From: Alphaproteobacteria bacterium | Lineage (GTDB): Bacteria; Pseudomonadota; Alphaproteobacteria; GCA-2731375 | NCBI GenBank assembly: GCA_030746295.1 | Contig: JASLMY010000130.1 | Location: 1 to 13,509 of the forward strand | DNA length: 13,509 nucleotides | Direction of reading: 5' to 3' | In this document: piece by piece, positions 1-6,617 of the stretch | Layout: each line of letters opens with the position of its first letter | Position numbering within the stretch: the first letter of the stretch is position 1 | Made by a program: the position numbers and the translations under genes | The notes under the pieces: generated by a model | What the model saw: the letters and a program-made list of their open reading frames with translations, nothing else | Told to the model about the DNA's origin: nothing | Databases searched by the model: none

Positions 1-294
1 CCCGAAGGAAATCTCCTTCAAGGCGTCGAGAACGACGATGGGACGGCCCAGCACCTGGTTGACGATCTCCGCGGTCTCGTAGGCCCGGGCCAGCGGACTG
101 ACGCAGATGGTCTCGATGGCATGGCCGTCCAAGACCGTCTTGGCGGCATGGGCCTGGGCGCGGCCGGTCTCGTTGAGCGGCACGTCGGTCTGGCCCTGGC
201 AGATCCGGTCCCGGTTCCAGTCGGTCTGGCCGTGGCGCAGGTAGTAGAAGGGAATGGGGCTCAGCCGGCTGTCCGGCGCGCTCGCCTTGTCCAC
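1..294 (-). CDS. Histidine phosphatase family protein (phosphoglycerate mutase-like), partial at window edge
   Basis: The N-terminal 98 residues of a histidine phosphatase are visible; the C-terminal part lies beyond base 1. The RHG signature is present in the context YYLRHGQTDWN, with Arg20, the phosphorylated His21 and Gly22. It is followed by the usual QGQTDVPLNETG stretch, a second phosphate-binding Arg70 in SPLARAYETA, and the likely acid/base Glu94 in KEISFG. Members remove or transfer phosphate on small molecules or proteins in the cytoplasm. The motifs do not separate a mutase from a phosphatase such as the CobC type. I chose GTG at 294 because AGGGGG lies a few bases upstream and only 10 bases separate it from the stop of the DJ-1/PfpI gene, so the two are probably co-transcribed. 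Family assignment is firm; the substrate is unknown. Confidence 0.88.
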   Translation of the reverse strand, partial: MDKASAPDSRLSPIPFYYLRHGQTDWNRDRICQGQTDVPLNETGRAQAHAAKTVLDGHAIETICVSPLARAYETAEIVNQVLGRPIVVLDALKEISFG

Positions 295-304
295 TGGCCG
301 CCCC

Positions 305-1009
305 CTAGCCCGCGAGAGCGGCGCCGAGCCGCTCGGCAACCCGTCGCCGGCGGGCGGTGAGTTCGGAAGCCGCGTCGCGCAGCGCCGCCGTCGTCTCCTC
401 TCCCGCCTTGGCGGGCGAGCCGGCGGCGAAGGGCGGCTCGGGATCATACTCGATCTGCAGCTGGATCCGCCTGGCCGTCTCCTCATCATGGAGCGTCGCC
501 GCCACGGTGAGGGCGAAGTCGAGGCCGGCCGAGACCCCGGCCCCGGTGATGACGTTGCCGTCGACGACGACCCGCTCCGCCACCGGCTCGACACCCAAGA
601 GCGCCAGCTGGTCCAGCACCGTCCAATGCGTCGTCGCCCGCTTGCCGGCCAGCAGGCCCGCCGCCGCCAGCACCAGCGAGCCGGTGCAGACCGAGGTGAT
701 CCAGCGCGCGTCGCCGCCCGCCCGGCGGACAAAGGCCAGCAACGCCTCGTCCTCCATGGCGGCGAGCTGGCCCGGGCCGCCCGGGATGAAGAGGACGTCG
801 GCCCCGCCATAGCCCTCGAAGGTCCCGGTCGGCGTCAGGGCCAGTCCGCGGTCGCTCACCACCGGCTCCAGGCGGTGCCAAAGCAAGTCGACCTCGGCGT
901 TCGGCATCCGCGACAAAACCTCGAACGGCCCGGTCAGGTCGAGCTGCGTCAGGCGCTGAAACAGCACCATGGCGATCCGGGTACCTTGGCTCTCCGGCGT
1001 CTCTGACAT
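305..1009 (-). CDS. inhA: DJ-1/PfpI family protein, isonitrile hydratase-like
   Basis: This 234-residue protein is a single DJ-1/PfpI (class I glutamine amidotransferase-like) domain. From memory it resembles Pseudomonas putida isonitrile hydratase InhA along its whole length: QLDLTGPFEVL near the N-terminus, the nucleophile elbow ITSVCTGSLVLAAAGLL, then ATTHW, and a C-terminal QLQIEYDPEPPF segment. In InhA, Asp17, Cys101 and Thr102 are essential; here Asp24, Cys108 and Thr109 fall at the same relative spacing, so the active site looks intact. InhA hydrates isonitriles to N-substituted formamides. Related DJ-1 proteins include regulators and glyoxalases, but no AraC-type DNA-binding domain is attached here. 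The start has AGGAAA about 8 bases upstream. A histidine phosphatase follows in the probable operon. The DJ-1/PfpI assignment is firm; isonitrile as the real substrate is a reasonable inference only, and the gene symbol is tentative. Confidence 0.82.
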   Translation of the reverse strand: MSETPESQGTRIAMVLFQRLTQLDLTGPFEVLSRMPNAEVDLLWHRLEPVVSDRGLALTPTGTFEGYGGADVLFIPGGPGQLAAMEDEALLAFVRRAGGDARWITSVCTGSLVLAAAGLLAGKRATTHWTVLDQLALLGVEPVAERVVVDGNVITGAGVSAGLDFALTVAATLHDEETARRIQLQIEYDPEPPFAAGSPAKAGEETTAALRDAASELTARRRRVAERLGAALAG

Positions 1010-1142
1010 CGTTGCTTTTCCTGCGCTGCTGTCGGCCGAGACAAGCTATGCGATCGGCGCGGAAATGCGAAGTGCCGCCGGTTGCCAGGCCGCGCCCGAG
1101 CTGCGACAACGGCGGGGTCAATTCGAGAGCCGGAGGCTGGAG

Positions 1143-2174
1143 ATGAGCAGCACGAGCGAGAGCGCCGGCCGCTACCGCCTGATCGGCGGCAACGCCTCGC
1201 CCTATTCGATGAAGCTCAGGGCAATCATGCGCTACCGGCGGCTGCCGCACGACTGGGTCTTGCGGACGCCGGCGGTGGCCAAGGAGACGGCGCATCTGAA
1301 GCCGCAACTGGTGCCGATCCTGCGGTATCCCGAGGACGGCTCCTATCATCTGGATTCGACGCCGCTCGCCTACGCGTTGGAAACGCGCCACCCGGGCGAG
1401 CGCTCCATCATCCCCGACGATCCCGGCCACGCCTTCTTGAGCCACCTGATCGAGGACATGGGCGACGAGTGGTTCACCAAGGCCATGTTCCACTACCGCT
1501 TCGCTGGCCCGGTAGACCAGGACTACGGCGCCCGCTGGGTGGTGGACGACGCCCGGTCCGATCTCGACGGCGCCGCCCTGGCCGAGGCGGCGGAAGCCTT
1601 CAAGCAACGCCAGATCGGCCGCATACCGCTCGTCGGCGCCACGGCCGAGAACGCCGCCGTCATCGAGGCGAGCTACCACCGCCTCTTGGCGATCCTGGAG
1701 AGCCATGTCGGCAACGGCCGCTTTCTCTTCGGCAGCCGCCCGGCCTTGGCCGATTTCGGCCTTTTCGGACAGTTGAAGACGCTCGCCACCGATCCGACGC
1801 CGCTGGCGATCATGCGCGCCGAGGCGCCCCGGGTCGAGCATTGGGTGCGCCGCCTCGACGACGCCTCGGGCGTCGCAGGCGATTGGATCGACCCGGAGGC
1901 GCCGTTGCCCGACGCCGTCATCGCCCTGCTGCAGCTCGCCAGCGAGCTCTATCTGCCCTTCCTGCTGGCCAACGCCGAAGCGCGGGCCGCCGGTGAGGCG
2001 ACCTTCCGGGCCACCCTTCTCGGCAAGCCCTACGGCCAGGGCGTCTTCCCCTACCAGGTCAAGTGCCTGTCCTGGCTCCGCGACGAGCTCGCCGGCCTCT
2101 CCGATCCGGCGCTCGGCCGAACCCGTGCCGTGCTGGAAGAGACCGGCTGCTGGTCGGCCCTGCAGCCTGACTGA
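1143..2174 (+). CDS. Glutathione S-transferase family protein, long form
   Basis: The 343-residue protein begins with a thioredoxin-like GST N-domain (about residues 10-90). It has the early loop NASPYSMKLR, the Val57-Pro58 pair expected for the conserved cis-proline, and Asp71-Ser72 in the glutathione-contacting position. A helical C-domain follows, with the characteristic SRPALADFGLFGQL helix at about residues 198-211. Ordinary bacterial GSTs are near 200-230 residues; this one has a longer linker and about 100 extra C-terminal residues (about 240-343) that I do not recognise. GSTs conjugate or reduce electrophiles with glutathione in the cytoplasm. I chose ATG 1143 because GGAGGCTGGAG lies directly upstream; the open frame extends back to 969, but that part overlaps the divergent gene. 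The catalytic residue cannot be settled from sequence, although the SPYS motif suggests a serine-type site. Substrate unknown. Confidence 0.85.
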   Translation: MSSTSESAGRYRLIGGNASPYSMKLRAIMRYRRLPHDWVLRTPAVAKETAHLKPQLVPILRYPEDGSYHLDSTPLAYALETRHPGERSIIPDDPGHAFLSHLIEDMGDEWFTKAMFHYRFAGPVDQDYGARWVVDDARSDLDGAALAEAAEAFKQRQIGRIPLVGATAENAAVIEASYHRLLAILESHVGNGRFLFGSRPALADFGLFGQLKTLATDPTPLAIMRAEAPRVEHWVRRLDDASGVAGDWIDPEAPLPDAVIALLQLASELYLPFLLANAEARAAGEATFRATLLGKPYGQGVFPYQVKCLSWLRDELAGLSDPALGRTRAVLEETGCWSALQPD

Positions 2175-2222
2175 ACGACCCTCGGTCTACTTCGTACCGG
2201 GCGGTGGGGCATCGGGGTTCGG

Positions 2223-2666
2223 CTAATACCCGGGGCCGACGGTAAGCGGCCGTTTCGGCAGCACCTCCTGGCCGGTGTAGGTGCGAAAGCTGGTGGCGTA
2301 GCTAGCGATGACCGTGCCGCCATCCGGCGTCAGCAGCCGCAGCTCGACCCGATAGTCGCGCTCCGCCTCGATGCCCCGCAGCGGCGGGGTCTCGAACTTG
2401 TAGCCGGTCCGCCGGCCGTCATAGACCTGGCGCTGGACGATGGGGGCTGCCCGGCTGGGGTTCTCGAAGGTCGCTTCCAGAATGGCGCCGTCCGGCGGCT
2501 GGCGAACGACGCGGGCGACGAAGCCGTAATAGGCCTCGGCCAGGCGGTAGTTGAAGATGAAGCCGCCGCCGACGATCTCGACGTAGGGCTGGTCGTCACC
2601 TGAGTCGTCGCACGCCCAGAGCTGTGCTGCCAACAGCAGCGCGAAGAGCCCCCTGACAAGCCGCAT
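2223..2666 (-). CDS. Predicted small lipoprotein of unknown function
   Basis: I do not recognise the family of this 147-residue protein. It has a short basic start (MRLVRG), a hydrophobic stretch to about residue 16 and a lipobox-like L-W-A-C with Cys19, so export and lipidation are likely; the tryptophan in the lipobox is unusual. Asp20 follows the cysteine, which in Escherichia coli would favour retention in the inner membrane, a rule that may not hold here. The mature part is rich in beta-prone alternating residues and suggests a small beta-sandwich (inference). AGGAGG lies about 6 bases before the ATG. The gene sits after the terminator that closes the aceA transcript and converges on the GST gene with a 48-base gap, so it is probably expressed on its own. 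That it is a gene is well supported; function is unknown. Confidence 0.7.
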   Translation of the reverse strand: MRLVRGLFALLLAAQLWACDDSGDDQPYVEIVGGGFIFNYRLAEAYYGFVARVVRQPPDGAILEATFENPSRAAPIVQRQVYDGRRTGYKFETPPLRGIEAERDYRVELRLLTPDGGTVIASYATSFRTYTGQEVLPKRPLTVGPGY

Positions 2667-2720
2667 CGTCGCCTCCTGGCGCCGGCATTGGCAGAGGAAT
2701 CCAAACCGAGCAAAACGAAC

Positions 2721-2756
2721 CGGGGGGCCGGCCGGATACGCGGGCCCGGCCCCCCG
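2721..2756 (-). terminator. Probable rho-independent terminator of the aceA-DUF4170 transcript
   Basis: An 11-base perfect inverted repeat (CGGGGGGCCGG at 2721-2731 against CCGGCCCCCCG at 2746-2756) encloses a 14-base loop. Read on the minus strand, the GC-only stem is followed at once by GTTCGTTTTG, a short and imperfect T-rich run. It starts 25 bases beyond the stop codon of the DUF4170-like gene and ends 54 bases before the lipoprotein start, which is the expected place for the end of this operon. The T run is weaker than in a textbook terminator. Confidence 0.6.
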
Positions 2757-2780
2757 TCACAGAGACGATAGACGGCCCCC

Positions 2781-2975
2781 CTATCGCCTCGGTTCGACCG
2801 CGATCGAGAATCGGGTCAGACAATCGCTCCTGGTCTCGTCGGCGAGCCGGCGCCATTCCGTCATCGCCGCCGAGTGGTTGGCGAAGGGTCCGGCAATGCG
2901 GCCGGTGCCGTCAAGCATGCTGTCGAAGCTGGTGTCGGCATACTGACCGCCGATGACCCAGTATTTCCCATCCAT
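2781..2975 (-). CDS. Small DUF4170-like protein downstream of aceA
   Basis: This 64-residue protein opens with KYWVIGGQYADTSF and continues with a GPF segment, an EWRRL motif and a TRFSI-like final strand. From memory this pattern matches DUF4170, a short alphaproteobacterial family with no known function. The order strand, loop, strand, helix, strand suggests a small alpha/beta fold. GGAGGAC lies 6 bases upstream of the ATG, and the gene starts 29 bases after the aceA stop on the same strand, before the hairpin at 2721-2756, so it should be made together with isocitrate lyase. No membrane segment, signal peptide or catalytic motif is visible; it is probably cytoplasmic. The co-transcription hints at a role in C2 metabolism or in modulating AceA, but nothing in the sequence proves that. 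The DUF label was not checked by search. Confidence 0.75.
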   Translation of the reverse strand: MDGKYWVIGGQYADTSFDSMLDGTGRIAGPFANHSAAMTEWRRLADETRSDCLTRFSIAVEPRR

Positions 2976-3004
2976 GATTCCGTCCTCCGATGTCTCTGCC
3001 GGAC

Positions 3005-4327
3005 CTATTCCGCCGCCGGCGGCAGGATCTCGGCTCGTTCTGCCTGGTACCCATGGAACTGCGCCGCCTCGGTCGAGTCGGCCAATGCCGTGGTCGACGA
3101 GGTGCCGCCGGCGATGGTGTCGGCCACGGCGTCGAAATAGCCGGTGCCGACCTCGTGCTGGTGGCGGACCGCGCCGTAGCCCTCCTCGGCGGCGGCGAAC
3201 TCGGCCTGCTGCAGCTCCGAATAGGCCGCCATGCCGCGCCGCCGATAGCCTTGGGCGAGGCGGAACATGCCGTAGTTGAGCTGGTGGAAGCCGGCCAGGG
3301 TCACGAACTGGTACTTGTAGCCCATGGTAGCGATGTCGCGCTGGAAGCTCTCGATTTCACGGGCGCTCAAGTTGGCCGCCCAGTTGAACGAGGGCGAGCA
3401 GTTGTAGGCCAGCATCTTCCCCGGGAACTCGGCCCGGATCGCCTCTGCGAAGCGCCGCGCCTGGCCCAGGTCGGGCGTCGAGGTCTCCATCCACAGGAGG
3501 TCCGCATAGGGCGCGAAGGCGAGGCCGCGGGCGACGCAACGCTCGAAGCTCCGCCCCTCCTCCAGGCGGTAGAAGCCCTCCGGCGTCCACTCGCCGTTGA
3601 TGAACTCGCGGTCGCGCTCGTCCACGTCCGAGGTGATCAGCTTGGCGCTCTCGGCATCGGTGCGGCAGATGATCAGCGTCGGCACGCCCATGACGTCGGC
3701 CGCGAGGCGGGCCGCGTTCAGGTTGCGGATATGCGCCTGGGTCGGGATCAGCACCTTGCCGCCCATGTGGCCGCACTTCTTTTCCGACGCCAACTGATCC
3801 TCGAAGTGGACGCCGGCCGCACCCGCCTGGATGTAGGCCTTGGTCAGCTCGAAGGCGTTCAAGGCGCCGCCAAAGCCGGCCTCGGCGTCGGCGACGATGG
3901 GTGCAAACCAATCGATATCATCACCGCCTTCCATATGGGCAATCTCGTCAGCGCGTTGCAGCGTGTTGTTGATTCGACGCACCAGCTCCGGGCCGCTGTT
4001 GGCGGGGTAGAGGCTCTGGTCCGGATACATGGCGCCGGCCATGTTGTTGTCGGCGGCGACCTGCCAGCCGGAGAGGTAGATCGATTTGAGGCCGGCCCGG
4101 ACCATCTGCATGGCCTGGTTGCCGGTTACGGCGCCGAGAGAATTGACATAGGGCGTCTCGGCCAGAAGCCGCCACAGCCGCTCGGCGCCCAGACGGGCGA
4201 TGGTGTGCTCGATGCGGACCGAGCCCCTCAGCCGCTCCACCTCGGGCATCGCGTAGTTGCGCCGGATCCCCTGGAAGCGACCGGGCTCGGTCCCGATCAT
4301 CTCCTCGAACTCGTTCCTCTCAGGCAT
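3005..4327 (-). CDS. aceA: Isocitrate lyase
   Basis: Isocitrate lyase (EC 4.1.3.1) splits isocitrate into glyoxylate and succinate, the first step of the glyoxylate bypass, in the cytoplasm as a tetramer. The 440-residue protein has the normal bacterial length (about 430-440). Family motifs appear in order: SGWQVAAD (residues 86-93), the metal-site region DAEAGFGG (147-154), the signature KKCGHMGGK with catalytic Cys185 (183-191), WMETSTPDL (279-287) and the substrate-binding NCSPSFNW (309-316). Nothing essential appears missing. GAGGAGA lies ahead of the ATG. A DUF4170-like gene follows 29 bases downstream, and a RamB-like regulator is divergent upstream across a 185-base spacer with repeated AT-rich boxes, which points to carbon-source control. 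Malate synthase, the partner enzyme, is not in the window. Confidence 0.98.
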   Translation of the reverse strand: MPERNEFEEMIGTEPGRFQGIRRNYAMPEVERLRGSVRIEHTIARLGAERLWRLLAETPYVNSLGAVTGNQAMQMVRAGLKSIYLSGWQVAADNNMAGAMYPDQSLYPANSGPELVRRINNTLQRADEIAHMEGGDDIDWFAPIVADAEAGFGGALNAFELTKAYIQAGAAGVHFEDQLASEKKCGHMGGKVLIPTQAHIRNLNAARLAADVMGVPTLIICRTDAESAKLITSDVDERDREFINGEWTPEGFYRLEEGRSFERCVARGLAFAPYADLLWMETSTPDLGQARRFAEAIRAEFPGKMLAYNCSPSFNWAANLSAREIESFQRDIATMGYKYQFVTLAGFHQLNYGMFRLAQGYRRRGMAAYSELQQAEFAAAEEGYGAVRHQHEVGTGYFDAVADTIAGGTSSTTALADSTEAAQFHGYQAERAEILPPAAE

Positions 4328-4434
4328 CGTCTCGTCTCCTCGTCAACATCGCGAAGGAACAGCCTTTGCGTCCGAACAAAGTATTTGACGATCCATCCAC
4401 ATGTCGATAAGTACCTGACCGAAAACGAGTTGCC

Positions 4435-4482
4435 TTGTAAATTTTGCTAATTAGTTTATTGTCATTTTGTAAATTTTGTAAA
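4435..4482. promoter_or_regulatory. Candidate operator cluster for the RamB-like regulator
   Basis: In the aceA/regulator spacer, a conspicuously AT-rich patch contains the 12-base direct repeat TTGTAAATTTTG at 4435-4446 and again at 4467-4478, 32 bases (about three helical turns) apart. The second copy lies in a tandem of the 9-base unit ATTTTGTAA (4464-4472, 4473-4481), and a degenerate unit ATTTTGCTA occurs at 4441-4449. The resulting AAATTTTGTAAA and AAATTTTGCTAA resemble the corynebacterial RamB box, whose core I recall as TTTGCAAA. The cluster ends about 30 bases before the regulator start and is about 110-155 bases upstream of aceA, so it could serve autoregulation and aceA control together. 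The pattern is seen; the binding is inferred. Confidence 0.55.
4445..4473 (+). promoter_or_regulatory. Possible sigma70-type promoter for the RamB-like gene
   Basis: TTGCTA (4445-4450) and TGTAAA (4468-4473) are spaced 17 bases apart and each match four of six consensus positions. This would start transcription near 4480, giving a leader of roughly 30 bases, and would place the promoter inside the repeat cluster, as expected for autorepression. In AT-rich sequence such matches arise easily, so this is weakly supported. Confidence 0.25.
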
Positions 4483-4512
4483 TCCACTGCGGACGACGAA
4501 ACGGAGATGGAG

Positions 4513-5958
4513 ATGGCGCGCGAGGTCGAGCGGAAGGCGATGCTGGGCCATAAGGTCCGTCGCTTTCGCCAAGAGCAGGGGCTCTCCCAGACCGAGATGG
4601 CGGCGGCGCTGGAAATCTCGGCGAGCTACCTGAACCTGATCGAGCACAACCAGCGCCCGGTGACGGTGCCGCTCCTCTTCCGCCTCGGCCAGAGCTTCGA
4701 GATCGACCTCAAGGCCTTCGCCCAGGACGACGAGGCGGCGCTGGCGGCAGGCCTGCGCGAGGTCTTGAGCGACCCCCTCTTCCAGGGCCAGCCGGTGCGC
4801 GAGCAGGAGGTGCGCGAGCTGGCCGCCGCCGCCCCGGTCTCGGCCGAGAGCATCCTCACCCTCTACAAGGCCTATCGCGAGCTGCGCGAGGAGGCTGAGG
4901 CGCTGGCCGAGCGGATGAGCGACCCCGAGCGCGGTGCCTGGGCCGAGACCCGAACCTCGGCCATCGAGGACGTGCGCGACTTCCTGGAGGCCGAGCGCAA
5001 CCACTTCCCCGAGCTGGAGACGGCGGCGGAGGAGCTCTGGCGGGCCCATGAGCTGGCGGCCGACGACCTCTTTCGCGGCCTCTCCGCCTACTTGGAGGAG
5101 ACACTCGGCACCGGCACCCGGGTGATGCCGGTCGAGGTCATGCAGGACACGCTGCGCCGCTACGACCTGCACCGCCGCCGGGTGCTGCTGTCGGAGGCGC
5201 TGCCGCCGTCGGGTCGCGCCTTCCAGCTCGCGGTGCAGATCGCCCTCCTCGGCTATGCGGACTTGCTCGACCGGATCACCGTCAAGGCCGGCTTCAAGAG
5301 CCCGGAGGCGGCGCGCCTCTGTCGGGCCAGCCTCGCCAACTACTTCGCCGGCGCGGTGATGATGCCCTACGACCGCTTCATTGCCGCGGTGCGGGAGCTC
5401 GTCTACGACATCGAGCTGCTGCAGCACCGCTTCGCCGCCAGCTTCGAGCAGGTCTGCCACCGGCTGACGACGCTGCAGCGCCCCGGCGCGCGGGGCGTGC
5501 CCTTCTTCTTCATCCGCCTCGACAACGCCGGCAACGTCTCCAAACGGCTGTCGGGTGCCGGCTTCCACTTCGCCCGCTTCGGCGGCACCTGCCCGCGCTG
5601 GATCGTGCACGACGCCTTCCGGTGGCCCGAACGGATCCTGACCCAGGTGGCCCGGATGCCGGACGGGCAGAGCTTCTTCACCATCGCCCGCACGCTGCCG
5701 GGGCTGCCGGGCTGGCAGGCGTCACCTCAGCCGCAATATGCGCTCGCCCTCGGCTGCGAGATCCGCCACGCGAGCGAGTTGGTCTATGCCCAGAGCCTGG
5801 ACCTGAAGGGGCCCGAGAACGTGATGGAGATCGGCGTCAGCTGCCGCGTCTGCGAGCGCCTCGACTGCCACCAGCGCGCCGTCCCGCCCCTGAACCAGCC
5901 CCTCAGCTTGGACGAGAACGTCCGCCGCCTCTCCCCCTTCTCACCGCCGCCGTTCTAA
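4513..5958 (+). CDS. ramB: RamB-like short-chain fatty acyl transcriptional regulator (XRE HTH with DUF2083)
   Basis: The 481-residue protein matches the layout of RamB, the regulator of glyoxylate-bypass genes in actinobacteria: an N-terminal XRE helix-turn-helix (about 15-66, with LSQTEMAAALEISASYLNLI), a middle ImmA/IrrE-like domain and a C-terminal DUF2083 domain. From memory, TLQRPGARGVPFFFIRLDNA, GFHFARFGGTCP and SCRVCERLDC all have close counterparts in Mycobacterium tuberculosis RamB. The middle domain has FQLAVQIALL where IrrE-type peptidases carry HExxH, so it is probably a ligand-binding, non-catalytic version. Cys444, Cys447 and Cys452 form CxxCxxxxC, a possible metal or redox site. 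ATG 4513 has GGAG 6 bases upstream; ATG 4507 and a TTG at 4444 are in frame, but the latter would run through the operator-like repeats. It is divergent from aceA, whose control it most likely exerts. The gene symbol is by analogy. Confidence 0.9.
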   Translation: MAREVERKAMLGHKVRRFRQEQGLSQTEMAAALEISASYLNLIEHNQRPVTVPLLFRLGQSFEIDLKAFAQDDEAALAAGLREVLSDPLFQGQPVREQEVRELAAAAPVSAESILTLYKAYRELREEAEALAERMSDPERGAWAETRTSAIEDVRDFLEAERNHFPELETAAEELWRAHELAADDLFRGLSAYLEETLGTGTRVMPVEVMQDTLRRYDLHRRRVLLSEALPPSGRAFQLAVQIALLGYADLLDRITVKAGFKSPEAARLCRASLANYFAGAVMMPYDRFIAAVRELVYDIELLQHRFAASFEQVCHRLTTLQRPGARGVPFFFIRLDNAGNVSKRLSGAGFHFARFGGTCPRWIVHDAFRWPERILTQVARMPDGQSFFTIARTLPGLPGWQASPQPQYALALGCEIRHASELVYAQSLDLKGPENVMEIGVSCRVCERLDCHQRAVPPLNQPLSLDENVRRLSPFSPPPF

Positions 5959-5977
5959 AAACGGAGCCTGTACGGAA

Positions 5978-6481
5978 TTGGCTCATCGAGCTCATAGCCT
6001 GGACATAACTGCCAACGCCGTCGTCGTCGTCGTGGTCCGCGACGTGCGCGGGCGGCATGAGACGCTGTTGGTGCGACGCGCGAAGGAGCCGTTGGCGGGT
6101 CGGTGGCTCTATGTGTCGGGCGGGATCGAGGCCGGCGAGACGGCAACTGAAACGGCGATCAGGGAGTTGCGCGAAGAGACCGGCCTCACGGCGGTCCGGC
6201 TCTTTTCGGCCAATGTCGCCGAGACCTTCTATGCCACGACGCTCGACACCGTCTGCCTGTTCCCGGCGTTCGTCGCCTTTGTGTCGGCCGATGCCGAGGT
6301 GAGATTGGACCACGAAGCCGACGACTTCCAATGGCTCGGCTTCGACGACGCCATGGCCGCGGTGCCGACGACCAACCCGCGCGTCGTTCTGCGGCGTATC
6401 CAGCAGGACTTCCTGGCCTATGAGCTCGATCCCTGGTTCGAGCTCGACCCTCGTACCGGAAAGCCGCTCCGCTGGGCTTAG
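5978..6481 (+). CDS. Nudix hydrolase
   Basis: The 167-residue protein is one Nudix domain. The Nudix box is complete at residues 48-70, following GX5EX7REUXEEXGU: Gly48, Glu54, then RELREETGL with the magnesium-binding Glu66 and Glu67. Such enzymes hydrolyse nucleoside diphosphates linked to another moiety, for example oxidised nucleotides, NADH, sugar nucleotides or dinucleoside polyphosphates; nothing outside the box fixes the substrate. No ATG is available: the first possible start after an in-frame stop is TTG 5978, with GGAG 11 bases upstream, and the hydrophobic first strand (ANAVVVVVV) begins only a dozen residues later, so a much shorter protein would lose the fold. The gene starts 19 bases after the RamB-like gene on the same strand and may be read through from it; no functional link is evident. 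Confidence 0.85.
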   Translation: MAHRAHSLDITANAVVVVVVRDVRGRHETLLVRRAKEPLAGRWLYVSGGIEAGETATETAIRELREETGLTAVRLFSANVAETFYATTLDTVCLFPAFVAFVSADAEVRLDHEADDFQWLGFDDAMAAVPTTNPRVVLRRIQQDFLAYELDPWFELDPRTGKPLRWA

Positions 6482-6617
6482 CCCGACCCCTCGCGGTTCG
6501 CCGCAAACATTGGGAGAGACGCTTCGAAAACGCCGTCTTTCCAGATCGATCAGTGCCGGTTATGGGTATGGAAGCAGCCGACGCGCACCGCGCCCGCAAC
6601 CAAGGAAGCCTACCCCC

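Noticed and set aside
1010..1142. Promoters in the divergent spacer between the DJ-1/PfpI and GST genes
   Set aside because: A TTGACC on the minus strand has no acceptable -10 at normal spacing; I cannot place either promoter.
4365..4380. TTTG-N8-CAAA inverted repeat near the aceA start, considered as a further operator
   Set aside because: Only four bases match per arm and the centre is not symmetric; it is too weak next to the repeat cluster at 4435-4482.
2990..4450. A 486-codon plus-strand open frame across the aceA region
   Set aside because: It is antisense to aceA, whose motifs are unmistakable. The translation is low-complexity and rich in Arg, Gly and Ala, as expected from GC-rich codon bias.
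4444..4512. Upstream TTG start that would add 23 residues to the RamB-like protein
   Set aside because: The added peptide would be encoded by the operator-like repeats, there is no ribosome site, and related proteins begin close to the HTH domain.
4462..5610. A 382-codon minus-strand open frame opposite the RamB-like gene
   Set aside because: No recognisable motif is present, and it lies opposite a gene that matches a known regulator along its whole length.
6493..6504. GCGG-TTCG-CCGC hairpin after the Nudix gene, considered as a terminator
   Set aside because: The stem has only four pairs and no T run follows; such sequences are common in GC-rich DNA.
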